The notes under the pieces: generated by a model
The model's database searches: none
What the model was told of the DNA's origin: nothing
What the model saw: only the letters and a program-made list of their open reading frames with translations
From: Oidiodendron maius Zn
Taxonomy: Eukaryota > Ascomycota > Leotiomycetes > Myxotrichaceae
Assembly (NCBI GenBank): GCA_000827325.1
Contig: KN832870.1
Location: forward strand, 2,666,001 to 2,730,000
DNA: 64,000 nt
Direction of reading: 5' to 3'
Part shown: positions 55,021 to 64,000 of the stretch, piece after piece
Layout: every line of letters starts with the position of its first letter
Numbering within the stretch: position 1 is the stretch's first letter
Made by a program: the position numbers and the translations under genes

Positions 55021-56215
55021 GTGTAAAGGCACATGACACAATGCTCATCAGCCGATAATTCTTCGGTACCTTATCGTCAATTGCCATCCACTACTCCTGT
55101 CTCATAAACTGCTAGAAGTTCGTCTCAGCCATGTTTCCATAACTCGATATAGATACATGTGACCTGTCGAGCTGCCCGAAGTGCTCCCACCGACATCATT
55201 ACCTATGTCGTGGCCTAAGCCCTCATGCAAATAAATGTCACTGGGCCCTCCAGAGCTGCCGACGGGGAAGCTTCCAATTCTAGACTGCAACAGCCTTGTT
55301 CCCAAAATATCAGCTCCTCTAAGCGACGTCAGCAAAAACCCCACCAACATTGCCTCAGAATAGGCTGAATACGCTTGCTTACTTTTTCCTTATCATTAAC
55401 GCCAGGGCTGAAGTCTAGGCGGCCACGTCAAACGGAGGGGCTTTCCCCGGCACAAACAACATGCAAACACGGGAATACAGTTCGGATTTTGGTTCACCTC
55501 CGGCAGGTGGGGGTTGCGACACATCTGGCATGACCTTGCGATGTGCAACGGACTATTTATGTCCGTGTGGCTCTATGCTATGCAAGGTGAGACGCTGTAC
55601 AAGCCCGAAAGGAGACGCGCTGCTACGTTGCATATTATCAATGCATGCATGGGATGAACCAACTTGAGAGAGGCTTATACTGAGGAAACTCCCATGCCCA
55701 AATGAACAAACATTTGCTATAACATGTACAGTACGTAGCTCCTGGAACGTAATGCACTATTTGTATCTGTGAAATAAGTATCGTGTCATAAAGTCGTTAA
55801 TTACCAGCATCCTGCCCATCCAGTTCTATTCCAGTATGACTTAACTATTTTCAAGTTCAACCAAGTCATATAGCTGAAGAATTAACTTCATTCAACTCGC
55901 CTATCTAAATTAACTCCTTCGCGATAATCTTCAGGTGTGATAGCTTTTCACCAGTAGAATTTCCCTCGCAATAAACGAATGGTAGTCCGATCTAGCAACA
56001 TCCTCCCTAGGACAGCTGATGCAGTATTGTAGTAGCAAAAATCGCTCAAATGAAGATGTAGCGGATAACTGTAAAAAGAGTGATACTCCGTACGAACGAT
56101 GTATACATCGTCCACAAAGACTAATCAAATATAGACGTTCCCCTTTCGCCATGTTGTCATATCAGTCGATCGATTGTAAATCAATATCTCTTGACGAGAA
56201 AGCAATGGGATTACT
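55021..56215. other. Spacer between AFG2 and the 56-kb hypothetical gene
   Basis: 1.2 kb, convergent 3' regions. The small Cys-containing frame at 55461-55667 lacks a signal peptide and a supported context. Nothing else is recognised. Confidence 0.4.
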
Positions 56216-57043
56216 TCAGACAGTAATAGTAGCAGCATTTTTCTTTCCCATTAGGCTCCACCTCGGCTTCACAGGCTTCCCATCCTGTACAACGACCCTC
56301 AGAGCCGGTTTTGTAGCTACAAGTGGACTGCTGGAAATAGGGGCTTCGCCGAGCTTGCGTGTGGTACTGGTGTGCAGCTGCCCCAAGAAATCGTTTTCCG
56401 CGTAGACAACTGGTTGTGGTCGACTAGGTTGCATCTTGGAGTTGGACATTTCAAGGTTTTCGGAGGACACAGATGTCGTTGAGTTTCCAGAACTTATGAC
56501 AGGTGAGACTGCTGTAATAAGACTTAGCCCATCGGTCCCTTGATATTGATACGATAAGGGATCTAGGGGTAGTGTACCTTCGCTGGGCACTTCTGTGGCT
56601 AGAGGGCTGGGGCCTAATGCAGAGTCCTGGTATGATAGATGTCTGGAAGGCTTCACTCTTCTCTGTGCGGAATCGCCAGCATAGTACAGATCCCCGTCTC
56701 TATTAAACCAAGTCGAGTTGTGGTTGTTATAAGTATAGGCTTGGGGAAGGGGAGGAGGACCCTGTGTGCTAGGCCCGGCCGCAGCATTCATATATGACGT
56801 GGTGGACAGCGTACTGTGCGTCCGGCTGATAACCATTTGACTCCTCCGCTTGTGATGCTCCTTGATCTTGGACAGATCCTCAGACTTCCAGCTCGAAGGA
56901 GCCCCGTTAAGGGCATCAATGGCAGCATGTGTTGGTACGTGCTTGTACGGCAGTACTGTGGCGGCTGCCTCTTTCTCGGCCGCCTTGACTTTATGTTCCT
57001 TTGCCGCCTTTCGAGAGTGCCTGATCTTAGAGAAGACAGACAT
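56216..57043 (-). CDS. Conserved fungal hypothetical protein
   Basis: A single exon of 275 residues from ATG 57043. The N-terminus is MSVFSKIRHSRKAAKEHKVK, then KEAAATVLPYKHVPTHAAID and ALNGAPSSWKSEDLSKIKEH, a block I believe is conserved in Pezizomycotina proteins of unknown role. The remaining approximately 200 residues are Ser/Thr/Pro-rich and look disordered (STLSTTSYMNAAAGPS, SGNSTTSVSSENLEMS), with a short end RVVVQDGKPVKPRWSLMGKK. No membrane span or enzyme motif. The function is unknown. Confidence 0.75.
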   Translation of the reverse strand: MSVFSKIRHSRKAAKEHKVKAAEKEAAATVLPYKHVPTHAAIDALNGAPSSWKSEDLSKIKEHHKRRSQMVISRTHSTLSTTSYMNAAAGPSTQGPPPLPQAYTYNNHNSTWFNRDGDLYYAGDSAQRRVKPSRHLSYQDSALGPSPLATEVPSEGTLPLDPLSYQYQGTDGLSLITAVSPVISSGNSTTSVSSENLEMSNSKMQPSRPQPVVYAENDFLGQLHTSTTRKLGEAPISSSPLVATKPALRVVVQDGKPVKPRWSLMGKKNAATITV

Positions 57044-59712
57044 CTTGGTTACGCAGCGTCTGCCGTTGGGAGAGAATAGAGAACGTCGCTTTATAGGCAA
57101 GGCACGGATTGTTAAATTATGCAAAATCGGTTGGATCCTTATCTCTCTGGTGATCGTAAAGTGGCCCCGATAGGAAAGTATATACGGAAGTGGCGGAGAT
57201 CAGACTATTACCTCCTAGTTGCAGGGCCGCTGCGATGCACAAATAAGATGGTGCGTGAGAAGTGGATGGAAGACAAAAGGACATATGAAACAAGAGGTGG
57301 ATCTGGGTGTGAATGTTTGTCGCAAGGGGAGGGGCAAGCTGCGACTACCTGAGTTGAGCGAGCGGAGGGGGAGGTGCCAGTAAAGTAATTGCCACGGACA
57401 CGGACAGGTATCCGATCAATAGGCACTGATCAGAGAATACGAAGGGGCCAGGATAGGGCTGCCTATCTCCCTTTTGTACAGTGCCTACCTCACTGTGCCT
57501 GCACAGCAAGAAGCCATCAATATTCCAGGCCAGCCGCCTCGTACTGTCGCCAAGCCACAGTGGGCGAGATCTGTAACTAGGCATTGGCTAGCTACCGGGC
57601 ATCGGTGCATTGACATTGCCTACTCGACGTCCCGCTCGCACGATCCTCTGGATTGGTTTCCGGGGCACGGTTGGGACGGTCATGCCACGCGCGGCACGAT
57701 CGGGTTGTTCTGGTTCTCCTTTTCAGCTGGGGCTGTCCAGATCGTTGGTTTGGGTCTTGGCTGCTGGGCAAGCCCCGTCATAGAGGGGCGACAAGATGCG
57801 CTGTCGAGGCATGTGTGGCTCACCGCTGCCAGAGTCGTTGGAGCCGCTGCTATTCTCAACAATCCTGCTCCATCCTGGGTCGGTGCCGCCAGCGCCTGAT
57901 TCTCCGGCGACACAAGAGACAACGTGGGCGTAGAGTCGGGGGGCTGAGTGTGCCATAGTGACACCTTGCATCCAGAGCACTGGAACCAGCTTCGTACTCC
58001 CCCCCTAAATGTTTCCCACCCTGTAAATATTATTAAGCGATTTCAGGAATTTTTACGCATTTTTGATTGGCTGATACTGTTACTGATATGGCTTGTTTAT
58101 TTAAGTTACAGGGTGGGAAACGTTTGGGGAGGGAGAGTATTAAGACGCTTCTCTATAGGCGTTTGAGTCCCGCCAGCACCCTTTTTTCGCCATGTCCCGT
58201 TTCGCCGCAAACAGCCCTGTGGAGATCTCCCAAGGGTCCTAGTCTAGACCTCAGTAGGGCTATGACGGAGGATCATCAGCAACTCTCACATCGGCCTTGT
58301 CCCTGCTCTGGACGTATATACGAGAGAGTTCACCCGAAAAGTCCTGCACAACGGCGGACTCGGTGTCGTCGTATGTCGTACCGCACCCAAGGGTAGCTAG
58401 CGTACCTGACAGCTCCGTGTTTCGTGAACACTCCTTTGTACACATCATGAATCCTGACCACTCAGCGCGAGGGGACCGTTCCACCACCGCACGGCTCCGG
58501 TTGGTGTTGAGGTGGGCGTGTTGATTGAAGATCTTTATTTACAGATAACCTTCGAGCTAGCCCCGGGACAACACTTTGCGACGATTTTGGATGATCGGCG
58601 CTCTGTGAAAAAGCCAACGCACCGATTGCGAATACAGTAAGACGTCTAAATCATTGATATCTGACCTATCTAAACGAGTGAGGGGGCGAGGAGAATGATA
58701 CCGTAACGCACAGCTGGCCCGCTAGTAGACTCAATACAAAGTCGATCTCTTAAGAGACAGGTCAATTGGCACGCGCAGAAGGCCCTCGCGTTATTGACAA
58801 TCAAATATATTGTCGAGGGGCATTCCCAAGCCTTACCGCGGTCGAATGGCCATACCGAGTCTCCCATCGAGTATCGTAGCGGGGTGGAGCATGAAGGCAT
58901 TCGCAAGCGATGCCGTGCACGGCCTGAAGAGCCGTGAGACGATATTTGACAATCAAATCAACGCCGAGGGCAAAGCTGTACTCCTGGATCGTGACGCAGG
59001 GACCCCCCCATATTTCATTCTTCCCATCCGTGTTGATTGGGTCTCTGCCTCGTCCCTGCGGGCGGACTGGTGGCGACTGAGCCTCGGTGGGCACGTGATA
59101 CAGCGCTTGAAATGGAAACGGTGGCGGCTGTGGTGGAAGGCGGTCTCTCGAAGCAGAGTCTTCTTCAGGGGAGACAAGAACCTGCCAGGAAGGCCAGCTT
59201 GACCGGTGCCATTTGCACGCGCCCGAAAATTTCTCATATCTTTCTCGCGCCTTCTGTGTCTACTCCTTCTCACGTCGCCAGAGAGAGGGTGTCAAGCTGC
59301 ACGCCCACATGTACTGTATCTCTTCCGACCGCGCCATCGCTCAGGTTCCCGGCCACCGGCGCTAGCGAGGTTCATTTTCGGATACACGATTCACCACGCT
59401 CGCAACTCCTCCACTCCTCCACGACCGTGTTATCATCAACACGCCCCCGCGACGCCGTTGTCCAGTGCCCCCCCCCGTCCGTACATGTCGCCCGATCTCG
59501 AGCCTTCGCTCATCGTATAGTGATCCCAACCCTACCTTCTCCCGCCCGACGCGTGCGTCCTTGGCGCAAGACTTCGAAGGTGGCGGCTGTCACGCTCTGC
59601 CTTTTCCGATACAGTCCGGCGCGGCCCTCCCACCTGCAGCACTTTGACCGTGTACTCGATCCTCCGAACGGCTTCGCAGGAATCATAGAGAGGGGGCCTA
59701 CAACCTCTGATA
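57044..59712. other. Long spacer before PSY2, with a MITE
   Basis: 2.7 kb. It holds the MITE at 57997-58137, CACGTG at 59092-59097, and a C/T-rich 450 bp before the PSY2 start that is probably promoter and 5' UTR. Open frames at 57474-57899, 58260-58487 (minus) and 59037-59732 show no family motif and are not called. Confidence 0.45.
57997..58137. mobile_element. MITE with TA target duplication
   Basis: The 141-bp element is bounded by TA at 57995-57996 and at 58138-58139. The inverted ends read (A)CTCCCCCCCTAAATG then TTTCCCACCCTGTAA on the left, and CTCTCCCTCCCCAAACG then TTTCCCACCCTGTAA on the right (minus strand). The inner 15 bases match exactly. There is no coding capacity. TA duplication and length fit a Tc1/mariner-derived MITE. 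Confidence 0.7.
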
Positions 59713-62666
59713 ATGGCACAGGCGGTGCCTAATCCGCCGAACGAGAAGAAGAGAGTGAAGGTGTACGAGTTGCGCAACAATGACTGGTTCGATAGAGGGA
59801 CAGGTTTTTGCACCGCCGCCTTCTTGTTTGTACGTCAGCTCTATTGCGCAACCCTGTGTCGGAGCGCGAGACCCCCTCTCTACGCTGGAACGCCTGGTGA
59901 ATGGATGTGGTGGCTAATTTGTCGCGCGAACAGAACGAAACCACTCGGCAAGAAGAACCCCGGGTCCTCGTACATTCAGAAGACGATCCTGAGCGCATGC
60001 TCTTAGAGACGAGGATATGCAAGGAAGATGGCTTCCAGAAGCAGCAAGGTACATACAACAAGAATGAGCATTGTCACAAGACTGAACCAGGAGGAGACGC
60101 TAACTCGTGTGAACAGAAACACTAATAGTATGGACAGAGCCATCAAGCGGGACTGATATGGCCCTCAGCTTCCAGGAGTCCGAGGGGTGTCAGCTCATTT
60201 GGTGAGTAGTGTGGCTTGATCTGCTCGAAGAGCCCGTTCCTGAGACTAATGCCCGTTATTTCTCCAGGAAATTTGTAAGCAGCATTCAACATCAGCTTTT
60301 TGCAGTCAACGGACCAGGTATGTTGGATTCTTGCAAGTACGCTGGGCGGCGACCCATAACTAATGAATTCACGCAGACGAGGCATTGGAAGACGATATTC
60401 CAATTGATACGTTCCAGAGTCCCATTTCCCTCCCGTCTCCGACCCTTGGCAACCTTCCGGACGTGGAGACACAGATGCGCGGCCTCATTAATACGCAAAA
60501 TGGCCGGGACGCGTTAACAAAATTCGTTCTTACTGATGACTACATTCGAAAGCTGATCCCCCTGGTGGAAATGGCCGAGGACATGGAGGACTTGACTAGT
60601 CTGCATCGCCTTTGCAATGTCATGAAAATTATGATACTACTCAATGATACTACTATAATCGAACATGCCGTTACGGACGATATGGTTCTCGGCGTCGTCG
60701 GCGCCTTGGAGTACGATCCGGATTTTCCAAGTCACAAGGCGAATCATAGACGCTGGTTGAGTAAGGAAGGCAGATATAAGGAAGTTGTGCGCATCGACGA
60801 TGAGCAGGTTCGGAAGAAGATACACCACACGTACCGATTGCAATATCTGAAAGACGTCGTACTTGCTCGGATCCTGGACGATCCCACCTTTTCTGTGCTC
60901 AATTCTCTCATATTCTTCAACCAGGTCGACATAGTTCAACATCTTCAGCTGAATGCCCCTTTCCTCAAGGATCTCTTTGGTATCTTTGGTCCGCTCGAGA
61001 AAGATGAAGAACGCAAAAAGGAGGCTGTTCTGTTCATTCAGCAATGCTGCGCAATTGCTAAGAACTTACAACAGCCTGTTCGACAGCAGTTGTATAACCA
61101 CTTTTTAGGTCACGGGCTGTTATCCGTGATCAACTTTGCTCTTCGCCACAGTGATGTCGCCGTCCGGGTTGGAGCTACAGATGTGCTGGTATCCATGATC
61201 GATCACGACCCTCAGATGATCCGCCAGACCATCTTTCGACAGATCAACGAGAAGCAGCCACCTCTGACAGATTCCCTTATTGATCTTCTCCTTGTGGAAG
61301 CGGATTTTGGTGTCAAGGCGCAGATTGCGGACGCCATCAAAGTTCTCCTCGACCCCGGCGTTATTGCCAATAATCCGCCCATGGAAGGGATTCCCAAAAT
61401 GTCCGTGGCCGATCTTGCTGCGAGGGTACGGCCAGAAAATCAACAGGTGGTATTCCTAAAGGATTTCTATGACAAATCGGCCAGGAAGCTGTTTAAGCCA
61501 ATCACCGATTTGGAGGGCCGCAAAGACATGGACTTTAGCGTCCACCAGGTCTCCCTATTCATCTACCTAATCGATATCCTCTGCTTCTTCATCCGGCAGC
61601 ATCCATACCCCAGCAAATTTTTCGTGCTTACCGAAAACCTGGCTCCGCGTATCTCTCAGCTCTTCGCCAGTCGCGAGAAATACTTGAAGCTTGGTATGTC
61701 CATCCATCTAAAGATCAGCCAACTCCTTACTGATTTCTTATAGCTGCGCTCAAATTCTTTCGCAGTGTAATTGGACTGCAGGATGAGTTTTACGGCCGAG
61801 CAATCTCGACTGAGCAGCCATTTGGCCCGATTTTAGACATAATAATTGAAACTATGCCGCGAGACAACCTGCTTAGCTCAGCGTGCCTCGAGCTCTTTGA
61901 TTTCATCAAGGCACAAGGCATCAAACCCCTGATCAGGCACCTAGTTGAGAGTCACCGAGAAAAGATGCAGTGCATCACTTACGTGGATACATTTAAGTCT
62001 TTCATTTCCAGGTACGACGCCACGCAGGGGTTTACGCCAAGTTTGGACACTTCCTTCTATGCCCCTGACGAAGATAAGCTTAGGCGCCCAGAGACGACTG
62101 GTAGGGGATCGAGATGGGAAACCGGAGTCAAGGATCTCGATGCTGCAGAAGAAGCATACTTCAATGCATCGGACGATGACGAGGCGCAGGAACACACACC
62201 TACTAAGTCTGCCGGGGGCCGTACGTCGACAAATGGTGCATCTCCTCGCACAAAACCGCTTGTTGACTACAACTCGGATGATGAAAACGAAAGTGCTGGC
62301 AGTGAGATACCGGCTGACGTTCCACAGTCCAACGGCAATACGCCCGGGACGTTGGCGCCAAAGACCTCCGAGGATGAGAAAGTCTCATCACCTTCATCAA
62401 CAGCATCCAACCCACCAGAGAGGCTATCCGAAAAGCGTCGCCGCGAGGAGGATGAAGAGGATGAATTGGGTAAGCTGTCGCAGAGCAAGCGACGAAGTTC
62501 GAGCGCTAGCTCAGCTGGGACGGCTACAGGTAACGTATTGCGAAGGAGAAGGAGCTTCACGAACAACACTCCAAACAACAGCGGCAAGGCAGGCAAGATT
62601 GCGATTAGCCTCTCGTCAGCCATCAAGACGGGTGGTGATAATAGAGGTGGGGACAGTACAGGTTAA
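59713..62666 (+). CDS. PSY2: Protein phosphatase 4 regulatory subunit 3 (Psy2/SMEK)
   Basis: Exons are 59713-59829, 59934-60048, 60117-60201, 60268-60317, 60377-61693 and 61744-62666, giving 868 residues. An N-terminal EVH1/PH-like domain (RVKVYELRNNDWFDRGTGFC; ETLIVWTEPSSGTDMALSFQ; CQLIW) is built from four small exons. The SMK1/DUF625 domain follows (VLTDDYIRKLIPLVEMAEDM, LHRLCNVMKIMILLNDT) and then armadillo-like helices to about 640 (YLKDVVLARILDDPTFSVLN, FYDKSARKLFKPITDLEGRK). The C-terminus is acidic and Ser-rich with basic KRRREEDEEDE and KRR patches. With Pph3 and Psy4 it dephosphorylates gamma-H2AX and Rad53 in checkpoint recovery. Splicing is needed at all five introns to keep these motifs. 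Confidence 0.95.
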
Positions 62667-63964
62667 GGGAGCAGCGATCCTCGCAACTTTTTCAGATATG
62701 GGAGTCGTATAGACATTTCGGGCATTGGCGGACAACACGTTTAAGGCTTGGGAGGCAGGACTGGAGTTACCGGTGCATTTGTTGATTGCTGTTTATTTTA
62801 CGATACACCCACCGGCATTGGCTTGCTTGATTGATGGCTACGACGCGGCGCAATCTTGACATCTTGACGAGGGACGATGGATCTTGCTTGCGATTGTACG
62901 ATAGAACTGGGACGAAATGCAAGATGAACCACATCCGCACCTCTTGGCGTGGAATGAACAAGGATTTGAGCACATATCTTTGACTTCTAGTTTGCAGTGA
63001 TCTTGATGCTCCAGGGACGTAAAACCCACCACTCTACTAAAAAGCTTATTGAGATATACGAATCCCCGCCCGCTCCCGCGGATACTATATTTACCTAGGT
63101 ACAGTACGTACCTGGACCATCCGAACCAGATATATGGGTACATAACCCTGATCGCTGACTATCGGTCCTATTGTGACTGATTGGCTGTACGTCATCCCGA
63201 TGAGAGTTTTGTTGCACATCGCAAAATTATTTTCTTTTTCAGGCCCCCTTTTGTATCCATATCTTAGATAAGCCGCTGAAGAGACTCCTTTTACTGGCTG
63301 TCATATTTGCTACCTACGTGGACAATTCAATTTTCTTACGTTGCGCCAGGCTCACGCTTGGGACGTACCATTGATATTACAGGAAATCATTTGCAGTCTA
63401 TATGAATTGCATAATTGTCCCTGAGTGGAGGCGGGTAGTCAAGAGCTGTAATTCACGTGAAATTCCTTTGCTCTGCCATGTCGTGCAAGACTCCCTCTGT
63501 AATATTCGGATGGTAATGTATTCGGGTCATTCTGACTCCCTTAACACGAACGCTGTGCCCTTCTAAATAGTCGTGAATATTGAAGTTATCGAGCTAGCAT
63601 GGCATTAAACCACAGAAACATTAAATATCACAATAGAATTGGCTTTACGTACGAAGTAGAGATGATCAGGGGAGGAAGATTCCACTCGCAGATAGTTCTC
63701 CAGTGCCACTACATTTGATACGATAAGGAGGAAAGATAACGCACAATAGCGAAGTCTTTTTAGATGTGATGTAGGTAAAAAATTTGTAAATAATTCTGGA
63801 TTTAACAATTTGAAAGTATTTAAAGCCATATTAGTAGGACACATAAGTATGTTGAGGAAGGGATGTCTGGGCTATACTCCGCGTTCAGAAATATCACGCG
63901 AGCGTGTCATACAACTACTTGCGTCAACCTCATGACCACATTTCACTCCCTCAACCCCCCAACC
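62667..63964. other. Terminal spacer
   Basis: 1.3 kb; the PSY2 3' UTR and, near its right end, an A/T-rich then C-rich sequence (CTCCCTCAACCCCCCAACC) directly before an ATG. The minus-strand frame at 63605-63844 has no recognisable motif. Confidence 0.4.
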
Positions 63965-64000
63965 ATGAAACTCCACATTCTCACCCCATTCACCCTTACC
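63965..64000 (+). CDS. Possible start of a secreted-protein gene (cut by window end)
   Basis: ATG at 63965 in AACCATGAAA context opens MKLHILTPFTLT to the window edge, which resembles the start of a signal peptide (Lys then hydrophobic). The pyrimidine-rich 40 bases before it look like a fungal core promoter or leader. Only twelve codons are visible. Confidence 0.3.
   Translation, partial: MKLHILTPFTLT

Noticed and set aside
55461-55667. Small cysteine-containing frame as a possible effector
   Set aside because: No signal peptide and no supporting context; the cysteines are probably fortuitous.
57474-57899. 142-codon frame in the long spacer
   Set aside because: Overlapping open frames on both strands, odd composition, no motif; likely chance in GC-richer DNA.
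59037-59732. 231-codon frame overlapping the PSY2 start
   Set aside because: Composition is that of a C/T-rich leader; no motif, and it conflicts with the PSY2 start.

Overview
The window is nuclear DNA of a filamentous ascomycete (Pezizomycotina). The reasons are genes broken by short 50-100 bp GT-AG introns with recognisable CTRAY/CTAAC branch sites, fungal-specific families (HET domain, kelch membrane protein, Sos7, NCA2, fungal PPR), and AT-rich repeat-filled spacers whose copies differ mainly by C/T and G/A transitions, as repeat-induced point mutation (RIP) leaves. Helotiales/Leotiomycetes would fit, but that is an impression, not a demonstration. I see no tRNA, rRNA or CRISPR array.

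Layout. 1-2023: 5' part of a long disordered protein gene that runs off the left edge, divergent from SED5 (2984-4071). 4072-7107: a repeat graveyard with a small inverted-repeat element, a 45-bp tandem array, a diverged direct repeat, a 24-bp satellite and a Ty3/Gypsy relic with a decayed chromodomain. ELP6 (7108-8071) converges on RPL37 (8395-8926). A decayed element with inverted ends (9089-10449) abuts the RPL37 promoter. 11005-11520 is an unrecognised, broken ORF. A kelch membrane protein (11768-13684) and a membrane-anchored SGNH hydrolase (14455-15836) follow.

From 16.9 to 62.7 kb the DNA is mostly gene-dense housekeeping sequence: the Sos7-type kinetochore gene divergent from a PRP38B-like splicing gene, a CSC1-type channel, guanine deaminase, a gelsolin-repeat protein, NTE1 divergent from eIF2alpha, mitochondrial protease IMP2, a mitochondrial carrier, a PPR protein, a HET-domain gene, a quinone oxidoreductase-like MDR protein, NCA2, SEC4, a conserved protein with a mitochondrial-like N-terminus, AFG2, a conserved fungal hypothetical and PSY2. 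The last bases may open a secreted-protein gene.

There is no obvious biosynthetic cluster. Functions are scattered: secretion (SED5, SEC4), translation and its control (RPL37, eIF2alpha, AFG2 in 60S maturation, ELP6 in tRNA modification), mitochondria (IMP2, carrier, PPR, NCA2), membrane lipid (NTE1) and chromosome or phosphatase functions (Sos7, PSY2). The less ordinary material lies in the spacers: an element with inverted ends next to a ribosomal-protein promoter and enclosing an unrecognised ORF, a long imperfect hairpin near the HET gene, a TA-flanked 141-bp MITE, and a short satellite shared by two distant spacers. Intron-exon models were built by hand; every complete multi-exon model given here closes in frame.
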